From assembly GCA_045649145.1 (NCBI GenBank), contig JAZRPK010000086.1, forward strand, positions 1-46,230: 46,230 nucleotides of DNA, written 5' to 3'. Made by a program: the position numbers and the translations under genes. Under the pieces are notes generated by a model. The model saw only the letters and a list, made by a program, of their open reading frames with translations, ran no database searches and was not told where the DNA came from. This document shows, one piece after another, positions 23,799 to 32,397 of this stretch. The DNA comes from HGM11525 sp045649145. GTDB lineage: Bacteria > Bacillota > Clostridia > UBA1381. Within the stretch, counting starts at the first letter, position 1. Every line of letters begins with the position of its first letter.

Positions 23799-25421
23799 AT
23801 GATTGACGGATCAATACTTGCAGCCGGCTTTATCTCCGGCGCAAATATGTTATATAATAAACGACATGAGGTAGACGCTCTTAACGTTTTTCCGGTGCCC
23901 GACGGCGACACGGGAACAAATATGTCTATGACAGCAAATGCTCTTGCAAAGGCTTTAGGCGAGGTTAAAAGCGACTCTGTCAGCAAAATTTGCGATACTA
24001 TGTCATACGCAACCTTAAGAGGTGCGCGCGGTAACTCGGGTGTAATACTTTCGCAGTATTTCCGCGGTATGGCAAAATATATGAAGGGCAAGAACACCTG
24101 CTCGGTACAGGAATTTGCAGAAAGCTTAAAGAGCGGCTCGGACGCTGCTTATGCTGCTGTTATGAATCCGACCGAGGGTACAATACTTACCGTAGGTAAG
24201 GCTGCAGCTACTGCAGCAGTATTTGCCGCAAAAGAGGGTGCAGACCTTAAAACTACTGTAGAGGCTGCTCTTTTAGAAGCAGAGAAAACCTTGGCAAAAA
24301 CTCCCGATATGCTCCCTGCATTAAAGAGTGCAGGCGTTGTTGACGCAGGCGGAAAGGGTTGGGTTTATATCTTGACAGGTCTTCTTTCGGCGATTGAGGG
24401 AAATCCTGTAGTAAGCGAGGGTGGAGCAAACGAGGTTAAAAGTGAATCCAAGGCTCAGGCGGCATTTGACGGCGAAAATATCAAATTTGCATACTGCACC
24501 GAGTTTATTATCGAAAAGAGCAAGCCTGATGTAAATGTACTCTCCTTCCGTCAAAGCATAGAAGATAAAGGCGATTCGATGCTCGTAATTGATGATGACG
24601 AAATTGTTAAGGTTCATATCCATACCAATAACCCCGGTTATGTTTTAGAGCGTGCGGTAAAGCTCGGCTCGCTCATTAACATTAAAATAGATAATATGCG
24701 TTATCAGCATCAAAATCTGATCGAAACAGAGGACAACACACCTAAGGTTGCTGCTGAAAAGAAAAAGTACGGCTTTGTTGCGGTCTGTGCGGGAGAAGGT
24801 CTTGAAAAGCTTTTGAAGGATTTGGGCGTCGATGTTGTAATCAAGGGCGGACAGACTATGAACCCCAGCACTGAGGATATCTTAAAGGCGGCAAACTCTG
24901 TTAATGCTGAAACGGTGTTCATATTCCCGAACAACAAGAATATCATTATGGCGGCAACTCAGGCTGCGGGAATATGTGAAAATACAGCGGTTGTTATACC
25001 CAGTAAAAGTGTGCCTGCGTGCGTTGCGGCTATGCTTAAGTTTAACAGTGAACGTACTGCAGACGAAAATGATAAGGCTATGCAGAGTGCGCTTGATCAA
25101 ATAAAAACAGCACAGGTAACCTATGCTGTTCGAGATACGGTCGCTGACGGCAAGGATATTCACGAGGGCGATATAATCGGCGTAGGAAAAGGCGGTATTG
25201 AGGCGGTCGGTGACGATGCGGGAGCGGTTGTATGTGATGTAATCGAAAACCTCTATGACGATGACGAGGACGAATTTATCACAATATACTACGGCGAGGA
25301 TACCGACGAGGATGAAGCAGAGGCGCTTGCCGAAAGCTTAGAGGAGAAATACCCCGATGCAGAGGTAACACTCCGTTACGGCGGACAGCCGATTTATTAT
25401 TACATCATATCTGTTGAGTAA
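23799..25421 (+). CDS. fakA: Fatty acid kinase subunit FakA (DAK2/YloV family)
   Basis: ATP-binding subunit that phosphorylates fatty acids bound to a FakB partner, feeding exogenous fatty acids into phospholipid synthesis. 540 residues. The N-terminal DhaL-like kinase domain shows NVFPVPDGDTGTNMSMT with metal-ligand aspartates 35 and 37, and RGARGNSGVILSQYFRGMAK. A middle domain and a C-terminal DegV-like domain follow (IVFPNNKNIIMAATQAA in outline). No fakB is in the window. The gene is in the conserved order asp23 - fakA - recG. A strong hairpin follows the stop codon before recG. Confidence 0.94.
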   Translation: MIDGSILAAGFISGANMLYNKRHEVDALNVFPVPDGDTGTNMSMTANALAKALGEVKSDSVSKICDTMSYATLRGARGNSGVILSQYFRGMAKYMKGKNTCSVQEFAESLKSGSDAAYAAVMNPTEGTILTVGKAAATAAVFAAKEGADLKTTVEAALLEAEKTLAKTPDMLPALKSAGVVDAGGKGWVYILTGLLSAIEGNPVVSEGGANEVKSESKAQAAFDGENIKFAYCTEFIIEKSKPDVNVLSFRQSIEDKGDSMLVIDDDEIVKVHIHTNNPGYVLERAVKLGSLINIKIDNMRYQHQNLIETEDNTPKVAAEKKKYGFVAVCAGEGLEKLLKDLGVDVVIKGGQTMNPSTEDILKAANSVNAETVFIFPNNKNIIMAATQAAGICENTAVVIPSKSVPACVAAMLKFNSERTADENDKAMQSALDQIKTAQVTYAVRDTVADGKDIHEGDIIGVGKGGIEAVGDDAGAVVCDVIENLYDDDEDEFITIYYGEDTDEDEAEALAESLEEKYPDAEVTLRYGGQPIYYYIISVE

Positions 25422-25425
25422 AAAG

Positions 25426-25455
25426 GTGGCGGAGCAGGAATAACTGCTTCGCTAC
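25426..25455 (+). other. Strong RNA hairpin between fakA and recG
   Basis: GTGGCGGAGCAG (25426-25437) pairs with CTGCTTCGCTAC (25444-25455) through 12 pairs, two of them G-U, with the loop GAATAA. It begins 4 bases after the fakA stop. No T-run follows, so it is not a normal intrinsic terminator; a processing or stabilising hairpin is more likely. The recG ribosome binding site GAGGAGGGG follows 11 bases later. Confidence 0.6.
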
Positions 25456-25478
25456 TGTTATAATACGAGGAGGGGAAT

Positions 25479-27500
25479 ATGGCAAAGCTTACCGAAATAA
25501 AAGGCATTGGCGAAAAAAGAGCCGCATTATTTGCAAAAATCGGTGTAACTGACACCGAGGAGCTTTTGCGCTATTTTCCCCGTGGCTATGAAGACAGAAC
25601 AAAGATTGTACCTCTTGGCGAAGCGCCGTTGGGCGAAAACGTGTGTATACGTGCAAGAGCTTTTTCTGCTGTCAAGGAAACACGCATCAGAAAGAATATG
25701 ACCATATACTCAATGATAATCAACGATGACAGCGATGCTATGAGCGTGATATGGTATAATAACAGATTTGTAAAGGGTGCTTTTCGCGAGGGAGAGGAAT
25801 ACATATTCTACGGCAAAATTGTATTAAACAGAGGAAAACGTGAAATTGTAAACCCGATTTATGAAACTGCCGATAAGCAAAAATTTACGGGCAGAATTGT
25901 TCCCGTATACCCGCTTTGCGAGGGTCTTACACAGGCTGCGGTGCGGTCTGCGGTGGAGAATAGCATATCAGAAATAGGACGGGTGACGGAGTATTTACCT
26001 GCAAATATCCGTTCGAAATATAACCTTTGTGAGCTTAATTTTGCCCTTTCCAACATTCATTTTCCCGAAAACGCCGAAAGCTACGAGATAGCAAGACGCA
26101 GATTTGTCTTTGAGGAGCTCTTTACCTTAAGGCTCGCCCTTATGCTAAAAAGGGGCAAAAATCAGGTGAGAGAAAGAACGCCTTATGCAAACTGCGATTA
26201 CGGCGAGTTTGTAAAGAGTCTGCCCTTTAAGCTGACAGGTGCACAGGAAAGGGTTATTTCTGAGATTGCAGGGGATATGTCGTCAGGTACAGCGATGAGC
26301 AGGCTGGTGCAGGGCGATGTCGGCTCGGGTAAGACAGCAGTTGCCGCTGCTGCGATATATTTGACCGTAAAAAACGGCTATCAGGCAGCAATGATGGCTC
26401 CGACTGAAATTCTTGCAAGACAGCATTTTGAAAGCCTTTCCCAGATGTTTGACAAGTTCGGGATAAAGGTTGTTCTTTTAACATCCTCTTCAAAGGGTAA
26501 AAAGGCGGTGCTTGAACAGATAGAAAGCGGCGAAGCTGACGTTATAATCGGAACTCACGCAGTTTTGCAGAAGAATGTAACCTTTAAGAACCTTGCCCTT
26601 GCGGTAACCGACGAACAGCACAGATTTGGTGTTGAACAAAGGGGTATACTTATTGAAAAAGGTGAAAACGTAAATGTTCTGGTTATGACGGCGACACCAA
26701 TTCCCAGAACATTAGCACTGATTTTGTACGGGGACCTTAATATCTCAGCACTCGACGAGCTGCCACCGGGCAGAAAACCGGTTAAGACGTATGCTGTGGG
26801 CGAAAATATGCGAGAGAGGATATACGCCTTTTTAGAGAAGAATGTAAAGGATGGTATGCAGGCGTATGTTGTATGTCCTTTGGTCGCCGAAACGGAAAAA
26901 TCAGACCTCGAAAATGCAGAAAATCTGTGTAAAAAATTAAGTAAAACATATCCCGATTTCAAAATCGGTCTTGTACACGGCAGAATGAAGGCTGCGGAAA
27001 AAAATGAGGTTATGACAGAATTTGTGTCGGGTAATATAAATATTTTAGTGTCAACAACTGTAATTGAGGTTGGCGTGAATGTACCTAACAGCAACATTAT
27101 GATTATCGAAAATGCAGAGAGGTTCGGACTTTCGCAGTTGCATCAGCTTAGGGGTAGAGTAGGCAGAGGGCGTGAGCAGGCGCATTGTATTATGGTTGCT
27201 CACGGCAAAAACGATGTAACAAAAATGCGTATGAAAACTATGTGCGAGTCGAATGACGGATTCTATATTGCTGAGCAGGATTTGAAGCTTCGTGGTCCGG
27301 GCGATTTTTTCGGAACAAGACAGCATGGGCTTCCTGAGCTTAAGATAGCAAATCTCTTCGAAGATAACGATATACTCGTTATGGCGCAAAATGCGGCAGA
27401 AGAGCTTTTAAGAGAGGACTCTAAGCTTGAAAAGAACGAAAATACGCTCCTTAAGTCCCGTGCGCTTAATATAATAGCTCAAAACTCTGTAATGAATTAA
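25479..27500 (+). CDS. recG: ATP-dependent DNA helicase RecG
   Basis: Superfamily 2 helicase that reverses stalled replication forks and migrates branched DNA. 673 residues, full length. An N-terminal wedge/OB domain is followed by Walker A QGDVGSGKTAVA, VTDEQHRFGVEQR (the DExH box), VMTATPIPRTLAL, and helicase motif VI region QLRGRVGRGREQAHC. The C-terminal LKLRGPGDFFGTRQHGLPEL is specific to RecG. The ribosome binding site is very strong (GAGGAGGGG). The rsmD promoter begins 71 bases after the stop. Confidence 0.97.
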   Translation: MAKLTEIKGIGEKRAALFAKIGVTDTEELLRYFPRGYEDRTKIVPLGEAPLGENVCIRARAFSAVKETRIRKNMTIYSMIINDDSDAMSVIWYNNRFVKGAFREGEEYIFYGKIVLNRGKREIVNPIYETADKQKFTGRIVPVYPLCEGLTQAAVRSAVENSISEIGRVTEYLPANIRSKYNLCELNFALSNIHFPENAESYEIARRRFVFEELFTLRLALMLKRGKNQVRERTPYANCDYGEFVKSLPFKLTGAQERVISEIAGDMSSGTAMSRLVQGDVGSGKTAVAAAAIYLTVKNGYQAAMMAPTEILARQHFESLSQMFDKFGIKVVLLTSSSKGKKAVLEQIESGEADVIIGTHAVLQKNVTFKNLALAVTDEQHRFGVEQRGILIEKGENVNVLVMTATPIPRTLALILYGDLNISALDELPPGRKPVKTYAVGENMRERIYAFLEKNVKDGMQAYVVCPLVAETEKSDLENAENLCKKLSKTYPDFKIGLVHGRMKAAEKNEVMTEFVSGNINILVSTTVIEVGVNVPNSNIMIIENAERFGLSQLHQLRGRVGRGREQAHCIMVAHGKNDVTKMRMKTMCESNDGFYIAEQDLKLRGPGDFFGTRQHGLPELKIANLFEDNDILVMAQNAAEELLREDSKLEKNENTLLKSRALNIIAQNSVMN

Positions 27501-27564
27501 CAATAAAAAGTGAAAAAGCTGCAATTAAAAACAATAAAATGTAAAAAAGTTAAAAAATTTTTTG

Positions 27565-27582
27565 AAAAAGGTTGACCTTTTT
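27565..27582 (+). terminator. Short hairpin with T-run overlapping the rsmD promoter
   Basis: AAAAAGG, loop TTGA, CCTTTTT: a 7-bp stem whose 3' arm provides five Ts. It could be a weak terminator for the recG operon. Its loop is part of the -35 element (TTGACC) of the rsmD promoter, so both signals share the same bases. Confidence 0.4.
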
Positions 27583-27600
27583 GCATTTATATTATACAAT
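27572..27600 (+). promoter_or_regulatory. Promoter of the rsmD-coaD operon
   Basis: TTGACC (27572-27577), a 17-base spacer and TACAAT (27595-27600), 27 bases before the rsmD start at 27628. The region from 27501 to 27571 before it is a very AT-rich spacer with many A-tracts and no gene; such A-tracts can act as an UP element. Confidence 0.85.
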
Positions 27601-27627
27601 ATAAGAAGTAGCTTGGGAGTGTGGGTA

Positions 27628-28167
27628 ATGAGAATTATTTCAGGCAACCGCCGTGGGCATAAGCTTGTCGGTTTTGAGGGGGACAGGATACGTCCTACTA
27701 CCGACAGGGTTAAGGAATCGGTGTTTAATTTAATACAGGGGTATATTGCGGACAGTAAGGTTTTGGACTTGTTCGCAGGCAGCGGTGCGCTCGGCTTTGA
27801 AGCAATGAGCCGAGGTGCTCTTGGAGTAGTTTTTGTTGATGCTGATAAGGCATCTGTTGAGGTTGTTAAAAAGAATGCAGCGTCGCTTAATTTCGGCGAC
27901 GGTGTCAGAATTCTTAATATGACTTATCAGGATTACTTTCGTACCTCTCGTGAGAGCTTTGATATAATTTTTCTAGACCCTCCTTACAACAAGGGTTTTA
28001 TCGAGCCTGTGCTCGCGGACATTGTTGAAAATGACCGGCTCGAAAGTGGCGGTATTATCGTTTTGGAAAGCGATGATACGGATATGCACTGCGAGTTTGA
28101 CGGTCTTTCCGTATTAAAGCAAAAGAAATACGGAAGAAGCTATATTACTGTTTACCAAAGAGGGTGA
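27628..28167 (+). CDS. rsmD: 16S rRNA (guanine(966)-N(2))-methyltransferase RsmD
   Basis: Methylates N2 of G966 in 16S rRNA. 179 residues from ATG 27628, chosen because it follows GGGAG at 8 bases, lies downstream of the promoter and gives the canonical start MRIISGNRRGHKL; the frame is open further upstream, but that part is not conserved. Visible motifs: RPTTDRVKESVFN, SAM-binding VLDLFAGSGALGFEAMSRGA, and the catalytic DPPYNKG. rsmD followed directly by coaD is a widely conserved pair; here 6 bases separate them. Confidence 0.96.
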   Translation: MRIISGNRRGHKLVGFEGDRIRPTTDRVKESVFNLIQGYIADSKVLDLFAGSGALGFEAMSRGALGVVFVDADKASVEVVKKNAASLNFGDGVRILNMTYQDYFRTSRESFDIIFLDPPYNKGFIEPVLADIVENDRLESGGIIVLESDDTDMHCEFDGLSVLKQKKYGRSYITVYQRG

Positions 28168-28173
28168 AGCACG

Positions 28174-28650
28174 TTGAGAATTGCAGTTTATCCGGGCAGC
28201 TTTGACCCGATAACAAACGGACATCTTGACATCATAAAACGTGCAGCCAAGGTTTATGACAAGGTTGTAGTAGGTGTGCTTGATAACATAAACAAAAAGC
28301 CGCTTTTTACAATCGACGAGCGTAGACAGATGATAGACAGAGTAATATCAGATATTGACAATGTTGAGTGTGATGTTTTTTCCGGGCTTTTGGTTGATTT
28401 TCTCAAGAAAAAAAATGCAACTGTAATCATCAAGGGTTTAAGAACTGTAGCCGATTTTGAATACGAGTTCCAGATGGCACTCTTGAACAAGGCGCTTAAT
28501 CCCGAGTTTGAAACCATGTTTATGATGACCAATTCGGGTTATTCATACATAAGCTCAAGTATGGTTAAAGAGGTTGCAAAGTATAACGGCTCTCTTGAGG
28601 GACTTGTTCCGGAGATAATTATTCCGGACATAAGAAAAAAGTATATTTAA
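28174..28650 (+). CDS. coaD: Pantetheine-phosphate adenylyltransferase CoaD
   Basis: Transfers AMP to 4'-phosphopantetheine, the penultimate step of coenzyme A synthesis. 158 residues, hexamer-type family. Nucleotidyl-transferase signature YPGSFDPITNGHLDII with the HxGH-type TNGH, substrate residues in IIKGLRTVADFEYEFQMALLN, and the C-terminal YSYISSSMVKEVA. The start is TTG 28174, preceded by AGAGGGTG that overlaps the rsmD stop. Confidence 0.97.
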   Translation: MRIAVYPGSFDPITNGHLDIIKRAAKVYDKVVVGVLDNINKKPLFTIDERRQMIDRVISDIDNVECDVFSGLLVDFLKKKNATVIIKGLRTVADFEYEFQMALLNKALNPEFETMFMMTNSGYSYISSSMVKEVAKYNGSLEGLVPEIIIPDIRKKYI

Positions 28651-28669
28651 GTGATAGGAGTATGGGGTT

Positions 28670-29116
28670 ATGGAAATCTTGGAAATTATTGATTTGATGG
28701 AAGAAAGCATTGAAAAGTCACCGGTTGTTCCTTTGAGCGGAAAAATTTTGGTAGACAAGGAGGATCTTCTTGACTATATTCAGGAAATGCGCCTTGTATT
28801 CCCTGAGGAGCTTAAAGAGGCAAAGTGGGTTAAGGAAGAAAGACAGAGAATTCTCTCTGAGGCTGAAACCCGTGCGCAGACAATGGTTAAGAATGCTGAG
28901 GACAAGGTTCGTCAGATGATTGACGAAAACGAGGTTACAAGACAGGCTGTTGAACAGGCTAACCAGCTTGTAAACGATGCTCAGACCAGATCAATGGAAA
29001 TCAAAATAGACTGCGACCAGTACGCTGACGATGTTTTGGGCGATGTTGAAAAGCGTTTGGATATGCTGCTTAAAAAGGTTCACGACGACCGTGTATACTT
29101 TAACAGCAAACAGTAA
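28670..29116 (+). CDS. Coiled-coil protein of unknown function
   Basis: 148 residues, cytoplasmic, highly charged. The first 50 residues contain the conserved-looking LEIIDLMEESIEKSPVVPLSGKILVDKEDL and the short helix LLDYIQEMRLVFPEELKEA. From about residue 55 to the end it is a continuous amphipathic helix (EERQRILSEAETRAQTMVKNAEDKV in outline) that should form a coiled coil. Similar proteins next to coaD in Clostridia are often labelled ATPase or V-type ATPase subunit H-like; no nucleotide-binding motif is present, so that label is not supported here. A DivIVA-like or scaffold role is possible but unproven. A terminator follows. Confidence 0.8.
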   Translation: MEILEIIDLMEESIEKSPVVPLSGKILVDKEDLLDYIQEMRLVFPEELKEAKWVKEERQRILSEAETRAQTMVKNAEDKVRQMIDENEVTRQAVEQANQLVNDAQTRSMEIKIDCDQYADDVLGDVEKRLDMLLKKVHDDRVYFNSKQ

Positions 29117-29132
29117 TAATAATTAGTAAATA

Positions 29133-29188
29133 AAGGCTGTACCATAAATGCTTTTTTGCAAGTGAATAGGGTATAGCCTTGTTTTTTT
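29133..29188 (+). terminator. Rho-independent terminator after the rsmD-coaD operon
   Basis: AAGGCTGTACC (29133-29143) pairs with GGTATAGCCTT (29170-29180), 11 pairs including one G-U, with a 26-base loop, followed by G and seven Ts (29182-29188). The large loop is unusual, but the stem and T-run are clear. Confidence 0.8.
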
Positions 29189-29221
29189 GTTAAATGTCAG
29201 ATAAAAAAGGGAGTTTCAACT

Positions 29222-29620
29222 ATGATTACGACAGGAATGAAAGGTAGCTTTGAGGTTATTGCAGACGATGCCAAAACGGCGAAGACGATGAAAAGCGGCT
29301 CGCTGGAGGTCTTTGCGACACCTGCATTGGTTGCTGCACTTGAGGCGGCGGCTGTTGCTGCTGTTGAAAAGGAGCTGGACGACGGTTATACAACAGTCGG
29401 CTGCAGCATTTCAATAACACATACTGCACCCAGTATAGTCGGTTCAAAGATTATTGCAACGGCTACGGTTAAAGAGATTATCGACCGAAGAATTGTATTT
29501 AACGTAACGGCATCAGATGAAAACGGTATAATCGGCGAGGGCGAGCATATCAGGGCTGTTGTAAATAAGGCGAAATTTATGTCAAAAGCTATTATAAGGA
29601 GTGAGAGCGATGTTAAGTGA
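29222..29620 (+). CDS. Hot-dog-fold thioesterase, FlK-like
   Basis: 132 residues. The pattern SLEVFATPALVAALEAAAVAAV followed by TVGCSISITHTAPSIVGSKI matches the FlK (fluoroacetyl-CoA thioesterase)-like family, in which a Thr/Ser, a Glu in the long helix and the His of ITHTAP form the active site. Such proteins are common in Clostridia that do not meet fluoroacetate, so the true substrate is probably another short acyl-CoA or an acyl-carrier intermediate. It overlaps fhs by 11 bases, implying co-translation with a C1-metabolism enzyme. The ribosome binding site is AAAGGGAG. No promoter is obvious in the short space after the upstream terminator. Confidence 0.85.
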   Translation: MITTGMKGSFEVIADDAKTAKTMKSGSLEVFATPALVAALEAAAVAAVEKELDDGYTTVGCSISITHTAPSIVGSKIIATATVKEIIDRRIVFNVTASDENGIIGEGEHIRAVVNKAKFMSKAIIRSESDVK

Positions 29621-31280
29621 TATCGAAATTGCACAGGGCGCAAAAATGCTTCCGATTAAAGAGGTTGCCCAGGGACTCGGAATAGCCGAGGAGGAAATTG
29701 AGCAATACGGCAGATTTAAGGCTAAGATGTCAGAAAGCGTATTACAGCGTTCTGAAAAGATGCCTGACGGAAAGCTGATATTGGTTACCGCCATAAACCC
29801 AACACCTGCGGGCGAGGGTAAAACCACTACTACCGTCGGACTTGGCGACGCTTTCAGAAGAATAGGTAAGAAATGCGTCCTTGCACTCAGAGAGCCGTCT
29901 TTGGGCCCTGTAATGGGTGTAAAGGGCGGCGCAGCAGGCGGCGGCTATGCACAGGTTGTACCGATGGGGGATATCAATCTTCACTTTACTGGTGATATGC
30001 ACGCAATAACAGCCGCAAACAACCTGCTTTCTGCAATGATAGATAACCATATCCATCAGGGCAATCAATTAAATATTGACGTTGCCAACATCGTTTGGAA
30101 AAGAGTTCTTGATATGAACGACAGAGCTCTTAGAGAAACTGTAGTAGCACTTGGCGGCAAGATAAACGGCAAACCCCGTGAGGAAGGCTTTATGATTACG
30201 GTTGCCTCGGAGATTATGGCAATTTTGTGCCTTGCTGACGGACTTGAGGACCTTAAAGAGAGACTCGGTAATATTATAATCGGCTATAATTTGGACGGTG
30301 AGCCTGTCTTTGCAAAGGACCTTAATGCCCAGGGTGCAATGTGCGCACTTTTGAAGGACGCAATAAAGCCTAATCTTGTTCAGACTCTTGAAAATACTCC
30401 CTGCTTTATCCACGGCGGACCGTTTGCCAATATTGCACACGGCTGTAACAGTATTACTGCAACTCGCCTTGCTATGAAGCTTGCAGATTACGCAGTTACA
30501 GAGGCAGGCTTTGGTGCGGATTTGGGTGCAGAGAAGTTTTTGGACATTAAGTGCAGATTTGCCAATCTTAAGCCTGATGCGATTGTTATTGTCGCAACAG
30601 TTCGTGCGCTTAAATATAACGGCGGTGTTGCAAAAGCTGAGCTTAAGGCGGAGAATGTTTCGGCGGTTGAAAAGGGTGTAGTAAACTTAAAAAAGCATAT
30701 CGAGAATATGCAAAGCTACGGCGTGCCTGTAATTGTTGCCTTAAACCGCTTTGATACCGATACCGATGCCGAGCTTGACGCTGTAAGAAAGGCTTGTGCA
30801 GAATACGGCGTTGAGGTATCACTCTCCGAGGTGTTCGCAAAGGGCGGCGAGGGCGGAATTGACCTTGCCGAGAAGCTTATTAAAATGATTGATGAGCAAA
30901 AGTCGGACTTTAAGGTTCTTTATGACGAAAACCTGCCTGTTAAGGACAAGATTGAAAAGATAGTAAAGAACATCTACGGCGGCTCAGGAGTTATATATAC
31001 CAAAAAAGCGGAAAAGGAGATTGCGGCTTTAGAGAAATTCGGACTTGATAAAAAGCCCGTATGTATTGCAAAAACGCAGTATTCACTCTCCGATGACCCG
31101 ACAATGTTAGGACGTCCTGAGGGCTTTGATATTACCGTATCAAAGGTGAGAGTATCAAATGGTGCAGGCTTTGTGGTAGTTGAAACGGGCGATATAATGG
31201 TTATGCCCGGACTCCCGAAAGCTCCTGCTGCAGAGAAAATAGACATAGACAAAAACGGTAAGATTACGGGGTTATTCTAA
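29610..31280 (+). CDS. fhs: Formate-tetrahydrofolate ligase
   Basis: ATP-dependent synthesis of 10-formyl-tetrahydrofolate from formate, an entry step of the methyl branch of the Wood-Ljungdahl pathway and a source of formyl groups for purines. 556 residues from ATG 29610, which follows AAGGAG (29596-29601) at 8 bases; GTG 29601 in the same frame overlaps that site. P-loop TPAGEGKTTTTVGLGDA, the preceding LVTAINP, REPSLGPVMGVKGGAAGGGYAQV and NLHFTGDMHAITAANNLLSA are diagnostic. Its presence supports an anaerobic Clostridia-type host but does not prove acetogenesis, since no other pathway gene is present. The stop overlaps the tsaE start (TAATG). Confidence 0.97.
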   Translation: MLSDIEIAQGAKMLPIKEVAQGLGIAEEEIEQYGRFKAKMSESVLQRSEKMPDGKLILVTAINPTPAGEGKTTTTVGLGDAFRRIGKKCVLALREPSLGPVMGVKGGAAGGGYAQVVPMGDINLHFTGDMHAITAANNLLSAMIDNHIHQGNQLNIDVANIVWKRVLDMNDRALRETVVALGGKINGKPREEGFMITVASEIMAILCLADGLEDLKERLGNIIIGYNLDGEPVFAKDLNAQGAMCALLKDAIKPNLVQTLENTPCFIHGGPFANIAHGCNSITATRLAMKLADYAVTEAGFGADLGAEKFLDIKCRFANLKPDAIVIVATVRALKYNGGVAKAELKAENVSAVEKGVVNLKKHIENMQSYGVPVIVALNRFDTDTDAELDAVRKACAEYGVEVSLSEVFAKGGEGGIDLAEKLIKMIDEQKSDFKVLYDENLPVKDKIEKIVKNIYGGSGVIYTKKAEKEIAALEKFGLDKKPVCIAKTQYSLSDDPTMLGRPEGFDITVSKVRVSNGAGFVVVETGDIMVMPGLPKAPAAEKIDIDKNGKITGLF

Positions 31281-31702
31281 TGCTGTATAAATCAAACAGT
31301 CCCAGGGAAACAGAGCAGCTTGCGGCAAAGCTTGCGGAAAAGCTAAAAAAAGGCGATGTTGTATGCCTTAACGGCGAGCTTGGCGTGGGCAAAACTGCAT
31401 TTACTAAGGGGCTTTGCTCTGCTCTTGGTGTAACAGAACACGTAACGAGTCCTACATACACTATTATAAACCGCTATGATGCACCTGTAAGCGTATTTCA
31501 CATTGATGCGTACAGGATAGAAGACAGCGGTGAAATGTACGAAATCGGCTTTGAGGATTGCCTCACAGACGGTATCTGCATTATAGAATGGTCGGTTATG
31601 ATAGAGGATTTATTGCCCCGAAACCGTATTGAGATAGAGATAAGACGTAATATAAACATTCACGAGGACTATCGTGAAATCGAGATAAAGGAGCAGGAGT
31701 AA
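31280..31702 (+). CDS. tsaE: tRNA threonylcarbamoyladenosine biosynthesis ATPase TsaE
   Basis: ATPase that assists the TsaB-TsaD complex in forming t6A at position 37 of ANN-decoding tRNAs. 140 residues. P-loop GELGVGKTAFTKGL, the preceding LKKGDVVCLNG, VTSPTYTIINRY and the later IIEWSV are family hallmarks. Translationally coupled to fhs through TAATG and followed after 2 bases by tsaB. tsaD is not in the window. Confidence 0.95.
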   Translation: MLYKSNSPRETEQLAAKLAEKLKKGDVVCLNGELGVGKTAFTKGLCSALGVTEHVTSPTYTIINRYDAPVSVFHIDAYRIEDSGEMYEIGFEDCLTDGICIIEWSVMIEDLLPRNRIEIEIRRNINIHEDYREIEIKEQE

Positions 31703-31704
31703 TA

Positions 31705-32397
31705 ATGCGTATTCTTGCAGTTGATACATCCTCTCAAGTAGCAACGGCGGCTGTTGTCGACGGCGAAAAGCTTGTATGCGAGGAGATACTTAATAATAAA
31801 CTGACACATTCCCAGACGATTATGCCTATGATACAGTCGGTGCTTAATAAAAGCGAGCTTTTGGTATCGGATATTGACCTTTTTGCCGCTGTAACCGGAC
31901 CTGGCTCATTTACGGGACTAAGAATAGGTGTTTCGGCAGTAAAGGCACTCTCTCACGCGGCAAATAAGCCTTGCGCGGCAGTTTCGACTCTTGAGGCAAT
32001 GGCGTATAATATACCATTTACCGACAAGCTCATCTGTCCCATAATGGACGCCAGACGAGGCGAGGTATATAATGCAGTATACCGCTTTAATGACGGTATG
32101 ATTGAGGAAATACGCCCTCCCAGAGCACTAACCATAGAGGAGTGCTGTGATGATATCAGGTCACTGGGTGTAAAAACAATTTTCCTTGGCGACGGCTTGC
32201 CTGTTTTCAGAGAAAGAATAAAAGAAATGCTTGGCGAAATGGCACTTTTTGCACCCGCAAATCTCAATGCACAGATGGCAGCGTCTGCGGCTGTCGCTGC
32301 AAAGGGTAAGGAATTTATAGAATACAGCAAGCTTGCACCTGTGTACTTAAGGAAATCGCAGGCGGAGCGTGAAAGAGAAGCGAAAGGGGAAGAATAA
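31705..32397 (+). CDS. tsaB: tRNA threonylcarbamoyladenosine biosynthesis protein TsaB
   Basis: Catalytically inactive ASKHA-fold paralogue of TsaD that scaffolds the t6A complex. 230 residues. Start MRILAVDTSSQVATAAVV, then LTHSQTIMPMIQ and VTGPGSFTGLRIGVSAVKAL, all typical of TsaB. The family's usual neighbours rimI and tsaD are missing; rpiB follows with a 1-base overlap instead. Confidence 0.94.
   Translation: MRILAVDTSSQVATAAVVDGEKLVCEEILNNKLTHSQTIMPMIQSVLNKSELLVSDIDLFAAVTGPGSFTGLRIGVSAVKALSHAANKPCAAVSTLEAMAYNIPFTDKLICPIMDARRGEVYNAVYRFNDGMIEEIRPPRALTIEECCDDIRSLGVKTIFLGDGLPVFRERIKEMLGEMALFAPANLNAQMAASAAVAAKGKEFIEYSKLAPVYLRKSQAEREREAKGEE

Noticed and set aside
25456..25464. Extended -10 (TGTTATAAT) before recG as an internal promoter
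   Set aside because: There is no -35 element at suitable distance, and initiation there would remove most of the recG ribosome binding site.
28670..29116. V-type ATPase subunit H-like protein
   Set aside because: Similarity would rest on coiled-coil composition alone; no other V-type ATPase gene is present.
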